Source of the DNA: Kaistia terrae
Lineage (GTDB): Bacteria > Pseudomonadota > Alphaproteobacteria > Rhizobiales > Kaistiaceae
Assembly: GCF_026344005.1 (NCBI RefSeq)
Contig: NZ_JAPKNH010000004.1
Span: forward strand, 479,803 to 543,802
DNA: 64,000 nucleotides
Reading direction: 5' to 3'
The notes under the pieces are model-generated. The model was not told the DNA's origin. It saw nothing but the letters and a program-made list of their open reading frames with translations, and made no database searches. Made by a program: the position numbers and the translations under genes. Of this stretch, positions 26,071-36,363 are shown piece after piece. Every line of letters begins with the position of its first letter. Position 1 is the stretch's first letter.

Positions 26071-27342
26071 ATGGCAACGGCATTCGGTCTCGATAAGCAG
26101 GCTCTGACCATCATCCCGGTCTCGGGTCCGCTGAACGGCCGCGTCACGCCGCCCGGTTCCAAGTCTATCACCAATCGCGCGCTGCTGCTGGCGGCCCTCG
26201 CCAAGGGAACCAGCCGCCTGACCGGCGCGCTGAAGAGCCTCGACACCAAGCTGATGGCCGGCGCCCTGCGCGCCATGGGCGTCACGGTGGACGAGCCCGA
26301 CGACACCACCTTCATCGTCACCAGTTCCGGCCGTCTCAATCCTCCGGCTGAGCCGCTGTTCCTCGGCAATGCCGGCACGGCGATGCGGTTCCTTTCGGCC
26401 GCGGTGACGCTGGTCGATGGCGCGGTAGTCGTCGATGGCGACGCGCATATGCGCAAGCGGCCGATCGGTCCTCTGGTCGAGGCGCTGCGTTCGCTCGGCA
26501 TCGATGCGACCGACGCCAACGGCTATCCGCCGGTCACCGTGCAGGGCAACGGCACGTTCGGCTCCGGCCGGGTCGAGATCGATGGCGGCCTGTCGAGCCA
26601 GTATGTCTCGGCGCTGCTGATGGCTGCCGCCTTCGGCAATGGCCCGATCGAAGTGGCGCTGACCGGCAGCGAGATCGGCGCGCGCGGTTATGTCGACCTG
26701 ACGATCGCCGCCATGCGCGCCTTTGGCGCTGAGGTCGAGCAACTGGACGCGGCAAGCTGGCGCGTCCAGTCGACCGGCTACACGGCGACCGACTTCGTCA
26801 TCGAGCCGGATGCTTCGGCCGCGACGTATCTCTGGGCGGCGGAAGCGCTGACCGGCGGAAACATCGATCTGGGCGTGCCATCCGACGCCTTCACCCAGCC
26901 CGACGCCAAGGCGCGCGAGGTCATCGCGATGTTCCCGAATTTGCCGGCCGTCATCGACGGTTCGCAGATGCAGGATGCGATCCCGACCATCGCCGTGCTG
27001 GCCGCCTTCAACAATACGCCGGTGCGGTTCGTGGGCATCGCCAATCTGCGCGTCAAGGAATGCGACCGCGTCAACGCGGTTGCGACCGAGCTTTCGCGCA
27101 TCCGGCCGGGCCTCGGCACGGAGGAGGGCGACGACCTGATCGTCGCGTCCGACCCGTCGCTGGCCGGCCAGACGCTGCCGACGCGCATCGAGACCTACGC
27201 CGATCACCGTATCGCCATGAGCTTCGCGCTTGCCGGCCTGAAGATCCACGGCATCACGATTCTCGATCCCGGCTGCGTGGCGAAGACCTATCCGGCCTAT
27301 TGGGAAATGATGCAGGGACTCGGCGTCAAGCTCGTCGATTGA
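26071..27342 (+). CDS. aroA: 3-phosphoshikimate 1-carboxyvinyltransferase (EPSP synthase, class I-like)
   Basis: It transfers enolpyruvate from PEP to shikimate-3-phosphate. This 423-residue protein has PPGSKSITNRALLLAALAKG, the PEP-site loop LFLGNAGTAMRFL, LSSQYVSALLMAA, RVKECDRVNAVATEL and YADHRIAMSFALAGL. GNAGTAMR with Gly in the loop is the E. coli-like class I form, not the GNAATGCR type seen in the CP4 class II enzyme. It is not linked to cmk-rpsA here. AGGAAGGA lies 11-12 bases before the ATG at 26071. The product feeds AroC. Confidence 0.96.
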   Translation: MATAFGLDKQALTIIPVSGPLNGRVTPPGSKSITNRALLLAALAKGTSRLTGALKSLDTKLMAGALRAMGVTVDEPDDTTFIVTSSGRLNPPAEPLFLGNAGTAMRFLSAAVTLVDGAVVVDGDAHMRKRPIGPLVEALRSLGIDATDANGYPPVTVQGNGTFGSGRVEIDGGLSSQYVSALLMAAAFGNGPIEVALTGSEIGARGYVDLTIAAMRAFGAEVEQLDAASWRVQSTGYTATDFVIEPDASAATYLWAAEALTGGNIDLGVPSDAFTQPDAKAREVIAMFPNLPAVIDGSQMQDAIPTIAVLAAFNNTPVRFVGIANLRVKECDRVNAVATELSRIRPGLGTEEGDDLIVASDPSLAGQTLPTRIETYADHRIAMSFALAGLKIHGITILDPGCVAKTYPAYWEMMQGLGVKLVD

Positions 27343-27387
27343 GGCTGGCTACCAGCTTCAGGGCGGTCCCTCAGCACCCAATATCCA

Positions 27388-27538
27388 TCATCCTGAGGCG
27401 CTTCGCGTGAGCGAAGCCTCGAAGGAGGATCCAGCGCGCACGCTGACTTGCAGACATAGCCCGGCGAGCCCTGTCTCTCCGTAGAGTTCACTGGACCCTC
27501 CTTCGAGGCCCGGCTTTGCCGGGCACCTCAGGATGACG
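27388..27538. repeat. Large imperfect inverted repeat (CATCCTGAGG element)
   Basis: TCATCCTGAGG with GCCTCGAAGGAGG on the left is mirrored by CCTCCTTCGAGGC with CCTCAGGATGA on the right. Each half has its own inner hairpin (for example GCCCGGC-TTT-GCCGGGC near 27508-27524). It fills the gap between the convergent aroA and PPOX genes. This is a recognisable Rhizobiales intergenic repeat pattern. Confidence 0.7.
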
Positions 27539-27559
27539 GTCGGGCTGTGGGGATTTGGC

Positions 27560-28171
27560 TCAGTAAAGCGCCTTGGCGTAGCGGGCGAGCATTTCGGCCT
27601 GCGTCTCGGCCGGTTCGCCGGACCGGGTGTGGTCCTTGAGCATCTCGCCCATGGTCGGCAGCAGGCTGCGCTCGATCCGGCTTTCCTCCGCCCACAGCTT
27701 CGAGCGCATCAGCGCCTTGCCGCATTGCAGGTAAGCCTCGCGCACGGTGACGACGACGACGGTAGCCGGCAGCTTGTCGTCTGCTATGTGTGCCGCGCGC
27801 AGCGCCTCGTCATCATCGATGACGGCCGTGCCGTTGACCCGGAGCGTCTCGTCGACGCCGGGGATCAGGAACAGCAACCCGATGCCCGGCCGCTCGACCA
27901 AATTGGCGAGCGAGTCGATCCGGTTGTTGCCGGGACGGTCGGGGATGACCAGCGTGTTGTCGTCGAGCACGCCGACAAAGCCCGGATGATCGCCGCGCGG
28001 CGTCGCATCGCCGAAACCGTCCACGCCCTGGGTGGCGAGGATCAGGAACGGCGACAGTGCAATGAACGACCGGCAATGCCGGTCGAGCCTGTCGAGCTGC
28101 TTGGCGACGGACCGGCCCTTGGGCGCGCCATAGATGGCGCGCAGCGATTCGAGGGTTTCTATGCGGGCCAT
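27560..28171 (-). CDS. PPOX-class FMN-binding family protein (MSMEG_1061/DR2398-like)
   Basis: This 203-residue pyridoxamine-phosphate-oxidase-like protein has SPFLILATQGVDGFGDATPRGDHPGFVGVLDDNTLVIPDRPGNNRIDSL in the flavin-binding half, then PGIGLLFLIPGVDETLRVNGTA and AYLQCGKALMRSKLW. This pattern marks the MSMEG_1061/DR2398 subfamily. Function is unproven; flavin-dependent reduction or detoxification is typical of relatives. It lies 18 bases upstream of the end of the next gene group but appears to be its own unit. Confidence 0.85.
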   Translation of the reverse strand: MARIETLESLRAIYGAPKGRSVAKQLDRLDRHCRSFIALSPFLILATQGVDGFGDATPRGDHPGFVGVLDDNTLVIPDRPGNNRIDSLANLVERPGIGLLFLIPGVDETLRVNGTAVIDDDEALRAAHIADDKLPATVVVVTVREAYLQCGKALMRSKLWAEESRIERSLLPTMGEMLKDHTRSGEPAETQAEMLARYAKALY

Positions 28172-28189
28172 GTCGCGGTCATCCAGAGT

Positions 28190-28729
28190 TTAGGGCAGGG
28201 CGTCGAATCCCGGGCCGAAACCGGTCAGCGAGATCGGGATGCCGATACCTTCTTCCGGTGTCTGGAAGATGACAAACGTAGCCGTCTTGCCATTGCGCAG
28301 CTTGCCGATCAGGTCGTCGTCGAGAATGACCTCGGCGAGGCAGCCATCCGGCAGGCAGCGCACGAAGCCGGCGCGGCCCATCTCGTTCTGGTCGATCTTG
28401 AGGCCGAGGCCGGAGGGCAGCAGCACGCCCAGCGGCGCCAGCACCCGCATCACCTTCGACTTCTTGTCCGCTGTCTTCAGGACGATGACGGAGAGGCCGA
28501 CATTATCGCGGTCCTCGGCCGTCACGAACTGCATCATCGAACAGATTTCGCCCTGCGCGCCCGGGGGCTTGTCGCAACGCGTTTCCCAGTCGCCATGCAT
28601 GCCCTTGGAGACGCCCTGCGCGGACGCCGTCCCGGGCATGGCGGCTGCCAAAGCAGCGACCGCCAGCGCGTTTAGAACGATTCGCAGGGGCCGGAATGCG
28701 CCAAGACGCACAGTTGGATACAGCTTCAC
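28190..28729 (-). CDS. Invasion-associated locus B (IalB) family protein
   Basis: This 179-residue exported protein has a signal peptide (VLNALAVAALAAAMPGTASAQ). The IalB pattern follows: HGDWETRCDKPPGAQGEICSMMQFV, then VGLSVIVLKTADKKSKVMRVLAPLGVLLPSGLGLKID, RCLPDGCLAEVILDDDLI and FQTPEEGIGIPISLTGF. Four cysteines likely pair. The GTG start at 28729 is chosen because AGGAG lies 9 bases upstream; the longer open frame does not look like protein. IalB proteins are common in Rhizobiales and their molecular role is unclear outside Bartonella. Confidence 0.87.
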   Translation of the reverse strand: MKLYPTVRLGAFRPLRIVLNALAVAALAAAMPGTASAQGVSKGMHGDWETRCDKPPGAQGEICSMMQFVTAEDRDNVGLSVIVLKTADKKSKVMRVLAPLGVLLPSGLGLKIDQNEMGRAGFVRCLPDGCLAEVILDDDLIGKLRNGKTATFVIFQTPEEGIGIPISLTGFGPGFDALP

Positions 28730-29035
28730 CTGAGCGATCTCCTCGATTCTCACAATTGTCGTACATCCATGCACGACGATGCTTGCCGCAGTAACCCTTG
28801 CAGGGCGCTTGAGCGAGCGCGATTTGCCGCATCTCATCTCACGATCCCCCGTTGCGAGGCAAAGGGTCATGTGGTTTGTCTCGGTCGATATTCGGCCGAA
28901 TCCGAACTCTCCGCATGGCAGAAAAACGCCTTCGGCCTATAGTGTTGTGGAAAATGGCGCAACGGAGGCCGTTTTTCGAGCTTCGTTGCGCTGATCGGCT
29001 TCGATGCCGTTAAGGCATGGATAGGGAGTGTACAC
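28730..29035. promoter_or_regulatory. Divergent promoter region between the IalB gene and coxB
   Basis: This 306-base gap contains no gene I can support. It must hold the promoters for the IalB gene on one side and the oxidase operon on the other. A TATAGT near 28938 could be a -10 box for the operon, but I see no good matching -35 element. Confidence 0.35.
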
Positions 29036-29956
29036 GTGACGAATGCGATCACGCGTCTCGGAACATTTTTGTCGCTCGGTGGAGCGTCTGCAGCGGCATT
29101 GAGCGGGCTGACGGGTGTGGCGCATGCCGCCCAGCCGACCCCTTGGGCGATGTGGATGCAGCCGGCGGCCTCGCCGATCATGACCATGATCGAGCGTTTC
29201 AATCTTGGCATCACCATCGCCATGGCGATCGTCGTGCTCGTCGTTCTGGCGCTGCTCGTCTACGTCGCCGTTCGCTTCAACGCGAAGGCGAACCCGGTGC
29301 CGTCGCGCACGTCCCACAATACGATGATCGAAGTCGTGTGGACGCTCGCGCCGATCCTGATCCTGATCGGCATTTCGGTCCCGTCCTTCTCGCTGCTTTT
29401 CGCGCAGGAAGATCCGGCCCGCATCGTCAAGGATTACGATCCCGCGAAGACGATGACCGTCAAGGCGACCGGCCTGCAGTGGTACTGGAACTACGAGTAT
29501 CCCGACAATGAAGGCGTTGCCTTCGACTCGACCATGCTCGAGGACAAGGACCGCACCGACCCGGTCAACCAGCCGCGCCTGCTCGCCGTCGACAACGACA
29601 TGGTCGTTCCCGTCGGTACCGTGGTTCGTCTCCAGGTCATCGGCGCCGACGTCATCCACTCCTTCGCTCTGCCGGCCTTCGGCCTGAAGCTCGATGCCGT
29701 ACCAGGTCGTCTGAACGAGACCTGGTTCCTCGCCGAGCGCGAAGGCGTCTATTACGGTCAGTGCTCCGAGCTTTGCGGCACCAACCACGCCTTCATGCCG
29801 ATCGCCATCCGCGTCGTCACGCCGGACCAGTTCAAGACCTGGGTTGCCCAGGCCAAGGACGACCTGCCGGGCGCCTACAAGACGCTGGCAGAGGCTCTCG
29901 CCAAGGACAAGGTTGCCAAGGCTTCCGAAACCGACGTCGAGGTGGCTGCCCGCTAA
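29036..29956 (+). CDS. coxB: Cytochrome c oxidase subunit II
   Basis: Subunit II of the aa3 oxidase takes electrons from cytochrome c through the CuA centre. The 306-residue precursor has a signal region (residues 1-32), two membrane helices (about 58-80 and 103-122) and a cupredoxin domain. All CuA ligands are present: His208, Cys243, Glu245, Cys247, His251 and Met254 (QCSELCGTNHAFM). The GTG start is supported by AGGGAG 8-9 bases upstream. It is the first gene of the oxidase operon. Confidence 0.97.
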   Translation: MTNAITRLGTFLSLGGASAAALSGLTGVAHAAQPTPWAMWMQPAASPIMTMIERFNLGITIAMAIVVLVVLALLVYVAVRFNAKANPVPSRTSHNTMIEVVWTLAPILILIGISVPSFSLLFAQEDPARIVKDYDPAKTMTVKATGLQWYWNYEYPDNEGVAFDSTMLEDKDRTDPVNQPRLLAVDNDMVVPVGTVVRLQVIGADVIHSFALPAFGLKLDAVPGRLNETWFLAEREGVYYGQCSELCGTNHAFMPIAIRVVTPDQFKTWVAQAKDDLPGAYKTLAEALAKDKVAKASETDVEVAAR

Positions 29957-31666
<1,710 letters not shown>

Positions 31667-31680
31667 GCGCAATGATCAAG

Positions 31681-31710
31681 GGGCCGGGATGCGTCCCGGC
31701 CCTCCTTTTT
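31681..31710 (+). terminator. Hairpin with T-run between coxA and ctaB
   Basis: GGGCCGGGA-TGCG-TCCCGGCCC is a perfect 9-base stem followed by TCCTTTTT. It looks like a Rho-independent terminator inside the oxidase operon. That could lower expression of the assembly genes compared with the structural subunits coxB and coxA. Confidence 0.7.
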
Positions 31711-31729
31711 GAGTAAGTTAGAACCCACG

Positions 31730-32662
31730 ATGTCTGACGTGCCTTTAAACCGGATCGACACTGTGGCAGGCAACCTCGCCAGCCCCTCCGACTACCTAGC
31801 GCTGCTGAAGCCGCGCGTGATGTCGCTTGTCGTCTTCACAGCGCTGGTCGGCATGGTGATGGCGCCGGGCGGCATCCACCCGGTACTCGGTTTCACGGCT
31901 CTGCTCTGCATCGCCATCGGCGCCGGCGCGTCCGGTGCGCTGAACATGTGGTACGACGCCGACATCGACCGGATCATGAAGCGCACGCAGTCGCGTCCGA
32001 TCCCGATGGGCAAGATCACCGAAGGCGAGGCACTGGCATTCGGCCTGACGCTCGCCTGCTTCTCGGTCGCGCTGCTCGGCCTGTTCGTCAACGTCGTCGC
32101 CGGCGCGCTGCTTGCCTTCACCATTTTCTTCTACGCCGTGATCTACTCGATGTGGCTGAAGCGCTCGACGCAGCAGAACATCGTCATCGGCGGCGCGGCG
32201 GGGGCGTTTCCCCCGATCGTCGGCTGGGCCGCCGTCACCGGCAGCGTCAGCTATGAGAGCATCGTTCTCTTCCTGATCATCTTCATGTGGACGCCGCCCC
32301 ATTTCTGGGCGCTGGCAATGTTCAAGTCGGATGATTATCAGCGCGCCGGCATCCCGATGATGCCGGTCGTTTCCGGCATGGCGGAGACCCGCAAGCAGAT
32401 CCTGATCTACTCGATCCTGCTGGCGCCGATCGGCGTCCTGCCTACCATTCTCGGCTTCGCCTCCTTCGCCTATGGCGTCGCTGCCTCGGCGCTGGGCGTC
32501 GGCTTCATCGTCCTTGCCATCCGGGTCTATCGGATGAGCGATGACGACAAGGTCATGCTGCCGGCCAGGCGTCTGTTCGGCTTCTCGATTCTCTATCTGT
32601 TCCTGCTCTTCGCCATGCTGCTTGTCGAACGCTGCCTTGGCCTTATGGGCTTCGTCGCATGA
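31730..32662 (+). CDS. ctaB: Protohaem IX farnesyltransferase (haem O synthase)
   Basis: This UbiA-family membrane prenyltransferase of about 310 residues adds the farnesyl tail to haem for haem A type oxidases. It has [18 protein letters not shown] at the start of helix 1, the first Asp-rich motif [19 protein letters not shown] and a second motif region [26 protein letters not shown]. Eight to nine membrane helices are expected. The ATG at 31730 is preferred; a TTG at 31709 lies inside the terminator tail. Its stop overlaps the next start (ATGA). Confidence 0.95.
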   Translation: MSDVPLNRIDTVAGNLASPSDYLALLKPRVMSLVVFTALVGMVMAPGGIHPVLGFTALLCIAIGAGASGALNMWYDADIDRIMKRTQSRPIPMGKITEGEALAFGLTLACFSVALLGLFVNVVAGALLAFTIFFYAVIYSMWLKRSTQQNIVIGGAAGAFPPIVGWAAVTGSVSYESIVLFLIIFMWTPPHFWALAMFKSDDYQRAGIPMMPVVSGMAETRKQILIYSILLAPIGVLPTILGFASFAYGVAASALGVGFIVLAIRVYRMSDDDKVMLPARRLFGFSILYLFLLFAMLLVERCLGLMGFVA

Positions 32663-32835
32663 AGGACATCGCCATGAACGAAGAAGACGGCATCCGACTC
32701 ACGGACGAACAGAAGCGGCGCCAGCGCGCCCGTTCGATCGCCATCGCCGCCGTGCTGTTCGGCCTCGTCGCGCTGTTCTACGTGGTCACCATCGTCAAGA
32801 TGGGCCCCGGCGCCCTTCTCAACCGCTCGCTTTGA
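32659..32835 (+). CDS. CoxF-like small membrane protein of the oxidase operon
   Basis: A 58-residue open frame begins with an ATG overlapping the ctaB stop (ATGA) and ends 7 bases before ctaG. The protein is a charged N terminus ([19 protein letters not shown]) followed by one membrane helix ([23 protein letters not shown]). Position, size and the TDEQ-K-R-R-x-R-x-R-S motif before a single helix match the CoxF-type small proteins found between ctaB and ctaG in Rhizobiales. An internal ATG at 32674 is an alternative start. It may assist oxidase assembly, but this is not proven. Confidence 0.85.
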   Translation: MKDIAMNEEDGIRLTDEQKRRQRARSIAIAAVLFGLVALFYVVTIVKMGPGALLNRSL

Positions 32836-32842
32836 GGTCAGC

Positions 32843-33439
32843 ATGAACCAGCCGCAAAAGAGGGGGCGCTCCTACGGTTTGACGGCCGCCGCTTGTGGCG
32901 TGTTCGTCGCGACGATGCTGGGCGCCGCCTTTGCGTCGGTGCCGCTCTACAGCATGTTCTGCCAGCTGACGGGCTATGGCGGCACGCCGGTGCGTGCCGA
33001 TACCGCCCCGAAGACGGCCCTCGACCGCACGATCACCATCCGCTTTGACGGCAACGTCGCGAACGGTATCGGCTGGGCGTTCCGCCCCGAGACGCGGCAG
33101 ATGAAGGTCAAGGTCGGCGCGATCAACGAGGTGAAGTTCTTCGCCGAGAACCGCACCGACAAGACGTCGACGGGCACCGCCGCCTTCAACGTCACGCCAG
33201 ATATCACGGGCCAGTATTTCAACAAGATCGCCTGTTTCTGCTTCACGTCGCAGACGCTGAAGCCGGGCGAGAAGGTCGAGATGCCGGTGACCTTCTTCAT
33301 CGATCCTGCGATCGTCGATAACTACCAGACGCGCAACATCGATACGATTACGTTGTCCTACACCTTCTTCCCGAGTTCGGAGCAGACCCCGGCGCCCGTC
33401 GCCGCGGTTACTGTGAAGGACGCGGGAAAGTCGCTTTGA
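32843..33439 (+). CDS. ctaG: Cytochrome c oxidase assembly protein CtaG (Cox11)
   Basis: This 198-residue protein has one N-terminal membrane helix (residues 12-34) and a periplasmic immunoglobulin-like copper domain. The copper-binding CFCF motif is at residues 131-134 (NKIACFCFTSQTLKPGE). Cys40 in SMFCQLTGYGG is also conserved. Cox11 inserts copper into the CuB site of subunit I. The gene sits between the small coxF-like gene and ctaE, the common order in alphaproteobacteria. Confidence 0.97.
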   Translation: MNQPQKRGRSYGLTAAACGVFVATMLGAAFASVPLYSMFCQLTGYGGTPVRADTAPKTALDRTITIRFDGNVANGIGWAFRPETRQMKVKVGAINEVKFFAENRTDKTSTGTAAFNVTPDITGQYFNKIACFCFTSQTLKPGEKVEMPVTFFIDPAIVDNYQTRNIDTITLSYTFFPSSEQTPAPVAAVTVKDAGKSL

Positions 33440-33460
33440 GAAAGACCGGGGAGCATCTCC

Positions 33461-34300
33461 ATGGCTGAGGCCCACGCCAAGCACCACGACTATCACCTCG
33501 TCAATCCGAGTCCCTGGCCGTTCGTGGCCTCGGCAGGCGCGTTTGCGCTGGCGCTCGGCGGCATCGCCTACATGCATGGCCACTCCTTGCTCTGGCTGGT
33601 CCCGGGCACGCTGATGGTCCTCTATACGATGTACGCCTGGTGGGCCGACGTCATCACCGAAGGCCAGCAGGGCCATCACACGCGCGTCGTGCAGTTGCAC
33701 CTGCGCTACGGCATGATCCTGTTCATCGCTTCGGAAGTGATGTTCTTCGTGGCCTGGTTCTGGGCCTTCTTCGACGCCAGCCTGTTCGCCAGCGAGGCGA
33801 TCAATGTCGCCCGCTACGATTTCACCGGCGGACATTGGCCGCCGAAGGGCATCGAGGTGTTCGATCCCTGGCACCTGCCGCTGCTGAACACGCTGATCCT
33901 GCTGACCTCGGGTACGACGCTGACCTGGGCGCACCACGCCCTGCTGCACAATGACCGCGAGGGCCTGAAGTGGGGCCTGGTCTGCACCGTCGTGCTCGGC
34001 CTGATCTTCTCCTGCGTCCAGGCCTACGAGTATACCCATGCGGCGTTCTCGTTCGGCGGCAACATCTACGGCGCCACCTTCTACATGGCGACGGGCTTCC
34101 ACGGCTTCCACGTCATCGTCGGCACGATCTTCCTGATCGTCTGCCTGCTGCGGGCGCTGGCCGGTCAGTTCACGCCGAAGGAGCATTTCGGCCTCGAGGC
34201 AGCTGCCTGGTACTGGCACTTCGTCGACGTGGTCTGGATCTTCCTGTTCTTCGCGATCTACGTGTGGGGCGGCTGGGGCGCGACAATGCACGCCGGCTGA
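33461..34300 (+). CDS. ctaE: Cytochrome c oxidase subunit III
   Basis: This 279-residue membrane protein has seven helices. Motifs include the N-terminal HDYHLVNPSPWPF, LRYGMILFIASEVMFFVAWFWAFF, GTTLTWAHHAL, YMATGFHGFHVIVGTIFL and the C-terminal EAAAWYWHFVDVVWIFLFFAIYVWG. Subunit III stabilises the catalytic core and proton uptake. It ends the structural part of the operon and is followed by a terminator. Confidence 0.97.
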   Translation: MAEAHAKHHDYHLVNPSPWPFVASAGAFALALGGIAYMHGHSLLWLVPGTLMVLYTMYAWWADVITEGQQGHHTRVVQLHLRYGMILFIASEVMFFVAWFWAFFDASLFASEAINVARYDFTGGHWPPKGIEVFDPWHLPLLNTLILLTSGTTLTWAHHALLHNDREGLKWGLVCTVVLGLIFSCVQAYEYTHAAFSFGGNIYGATFYMATGFHGFHVIVGTIFLIVCLLRALAGQFTPKEHFGLEAAAWYWHFVDVVWIFLFFAIYVWGGWGATMHAG

Positions 34301-34312
34301 TCCAAAGGACAC

Positions 34313-34341
34313 AAACGGGCGGCTTTGGCCGCCCGTTTCAT
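34313..34341 (+). terminator. Terminator after ctaE
   Basis: AAACGGGCGGC and GCCGCCCGTTT form a perfect 11-base stem around TTTG. It is followed by a weak T tract (TTTCATTT). It separates ctaE from the DUF983 and surf1 genes, which may therefore depend on read-through or their own promoter. Confidence 0.8.
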
Positions 34342-34390
34342 TTCCGGCGCAGCGTATCGTCTGCGTCTTCTCTGATTTCAGGAGCCGCGC

Positions 34391-34792
34391 GTGGCTGATA
34401 CCGGCGCCCCCTACCGCGACAAGGCGCTTTACCCGCCCCTGACGCCCTCCAGCACGGGCCTGCGCGGACGCTGCCCGCGCTGTGGCGAGGGGCGGTTGTT
34501 CAGCGGCTATCTCGAGGTCGCGCCACGCTGCGGCAATTGCGGTCTGGACTATGCGTTCAGCGACGCCGGCGACGGTCCCGCCGTCTTCATCATGCTGATT
34601 GTCGGCTTCATCGTCGCCTTCCTGGCGCTTTATGTCGAATTCACCTTCCAGCCGCCCTTCTGGGTGCATGCGCTGCTCTGGATCCCGCTGGTTGTCGGGT
34701 TGGCCCTCGGCATGCTGCGACCTCTGAAGGGGCTGATGATTGCGATCCAGTATCGCCACAAGGCGGAGGAGGGGAGGCTCGAGCAGAGCTGA
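34391..34792 (+). CDS. DUF983 family membrane protein
   Basis: This 133-residue protein has an N-terminal zinc-ribbon-like part (RCPRCGEGRLF and APRCGNCGLDY, four cysteines). Two membrane helices follow (VFIMLIVGFIVAFLALYV and VHALLWIPLVVGLALGMLRPL). DUF983 genes are regularly next to ctaE and surf1 in alphaproteobacteria, which points to oxidase assembly, but the function is unknown. The GTG start has GGAG 6 bases upstream. Confidence 0.92.
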   Translation: MADTGAPYRDKALYPPLTPSSTGLRGRCPRCGEGRLFSGYLEVAPRCGNCGLDYAFSDAGDGPAVFIMLIVGFIVAFLALYVEFTFQPPFWVHALLWIPLVVGLALGMLRPLKGLMIAIQYRHKAEEGRLEQS

Positions 34793-34806
34793 CCCCACAT
34801 CGTTCC

Positions 34807-35610
34807 ATGTCCACTTCGAAGATGCCTTCCACGCCGGCTCTCGCGCCGAAGCCCTCAGCCAAGCCCCGCTCGGCCATGCGCAAGCTGGTCTGGCCGGCGC
34901 TGGCGACGTTGATCATGTTTGCCTTCCTGTGCCGGCTGGGCATGTGGCAGGTGGAGCGGCTGCACTGGAAGGAAGCGCTGATCGCGCAGGTCGATGCACG
35001 CCAGAAGCAGTCGCCCGTCCCGGCGCCCAGGCCAGGGGCCTGGAAGGCGCTGGACCTGACGGATGCCGACTACACGCCGGTCACCGTCTCGGGCGAATTC
35101 CTGCATGACGCCGAGGCGCATCTCTACGATTCGCTGATGGAGCCGCGCGGGCCTGTCGGTGGCGTCGGTTGGTTTGTCTTCACGCCGCTGAAGACGGATG
35201 AAGGCTGGATCGTCTATGTCAATCGCGGCTTCGTGCCCGTCGACAAGGAAGCGGCCTCCACGCGACCCGAAGGGCAGATCTCCGGCCGTGTCACCGTGAC
35301 CGGCCTGTTGCGCCGCCCGGAAACGCCCGGTCGGTTCCAGGCTTCCGCCAAGCCGACGAGCCAGCAATGGTTTGCCCGCCAGCCGGACAAGTTCGCGGAA
35401 CGCAGCGGTCTGCCGGCGGCGTCAGTCGCGCCCTACACGATAGACGCCGATGCGACGCCAAACTCCGGTGGCCTGCCGCAGGGCGGCGAAACGCGCGTCA
35501 CCTTCACCAACAATCACCTGCAATATGTCGTGACGTGGTTTGGCCTCGCGCTGGCGCTTGTCGGCGTCTTCATCGCCTATGCGCGCGGCGTGCTGAAGCG
35601 GAAGGACTGA
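34807..35610 (+). CDS. SURF1 family cytochrome oxidase assembly protein
   Basis: This 267-residue protein has two membrane helices, one near residues 23-40 (LVWPALATLIMFAFLCRLGMWQ) and one near the C terminus (YVVTWFGLALALVGVFIAYARG). A periplasmic loop lies between them. SURF1 signatures are RLGMWQVERLHWKE, GVGWFVFTPLKTDEGWIVYVNRGFVP and TFTNNHLQYVVTWFGLA. Surf1 helps haem A insertion into subunit I. It follows the DUF983 gene by 14 bases and closes the oxidase block. Confidence 0.95.
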   Translation: MSTSKMPSTPALAPKPSAKPRSAMRKLVWPALATLIMFAFLCRLGMWQVERLHWKEALIAQVDARQKQSPVPAPRPGAWKALDLTDADYTPVTVSGEFLHDAEAHLYDSLMEPRGPVGGVGWFVFTPLKTDEGWIVYVNRGFVPVDKEAASTRPEGQISGRVTVTGLLRRPETPGRFQASAKPTSQQWFARQPDKFAERSGLPAASVAPYTIDADATPNSGGLPQGGETRVTFTNNHLQYVVTWFGLALALVGVFIAYARGVLKRKD

Positions 35611-35621
35611 CCGTCCCCGCC

Positions 35622-36233
35622 TCAGGCGTGTCCGGCTTCATCCGAGAGCATCGCGGGATCGATGCCGAGCAGCGCCATGGCGCGCTCATATTTCGTCGCC
35701 AGGTCCGCATCGAAGATCAGCTTGTCTTCCGCCGGGCAATGCAGCCAGCCATTGGACTGGATCTCGGCCTCCAGCTGGCCGCGCGCCCAGCCGGCATAGC
35801 CGAGCGCCAGCATGGCGCTGCGCGGGCCGGAGCCGGCGACGATTGCCTTCAGGATGTCCAGCGTGGCCGTCAGGCAGACATTGTCGGCAATCGACAACGT
35901 CGAATTCTCGATGAAATAATCGGCGCTGTGCAGCACGAAGCCGCGTCCCGTTTCGACGGGGCCACCGCGTTGCACGATCATCCGGTTTGCCTTGGGGGGC
36001 AGGCGGATCTCGGGGCCATCGGGGATGACGTCGAGTTGCACGAGCAGGTCGACGAAGTCGATCTGCGGTGCGATCTGGTTGATGACAATCCCCATCGCGC
36101 CATCCACGGAGTGGGCGCAGATATAGACGACGGAGCGGGCGAAGCGTCCGTCCTCCATGCTCGGCATGGCGATTAGGAATTGCCCGTCGAGATAGCTGGG
36201 CTCGACCGGCGCTCGAGGCTGTTTCGCGATCAT
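35622..36233 (-). CDS. YqgE/AlgH family protein
   Basis: This 203-residue protein of the DUF179 family has [40 protein letters not shown] at the start. It then has [18 protein letters not shown] and [22 protein letters not shown]. The biochemical role is unknown despite wide conservation. It is convergent with surf1 (12 bases apart) and divergent from the DsbD-domain gene. Confidence 0.95.
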   Translation of the reverse strand: MIAKQPRAPVEPSYLDGQFLIAMPSMEDGRFARSVVYICAHSVDGAMGIVINQIAPQIDFVDLLVQLDVIPDGPEIRLPPKANRMIVQRGGPVETGRGFVLHSADYFIENSTLSIADNVCLTATLDILKAIVAGSGPRSAMLALGYAGWARGQLEAEIQSNGWLHCPAEDKLIFDADLATKYERAMALLGIDPAMLSDEAGHA

Positions 36234-36363
36234 GACGGGAATCCTAGCACGGGCGGCTCAAAAGAAAAGGTCGGGCATGGCCCCGAGAGCGGAACACGAA
36301 CAAATGATCGGGGTTACTTTTGCCCGTCTGGAGATTGCCCCAAACCGCGGCTAGCCTGTCACA

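Noticed and set aside
32819..34798. A 659-codon open frame antisense to ctaG, ctaE and the DUF983 gene
   Set aside because: It has a low-complexity charged composition and no motifs. The opposite strand is clearly coding.
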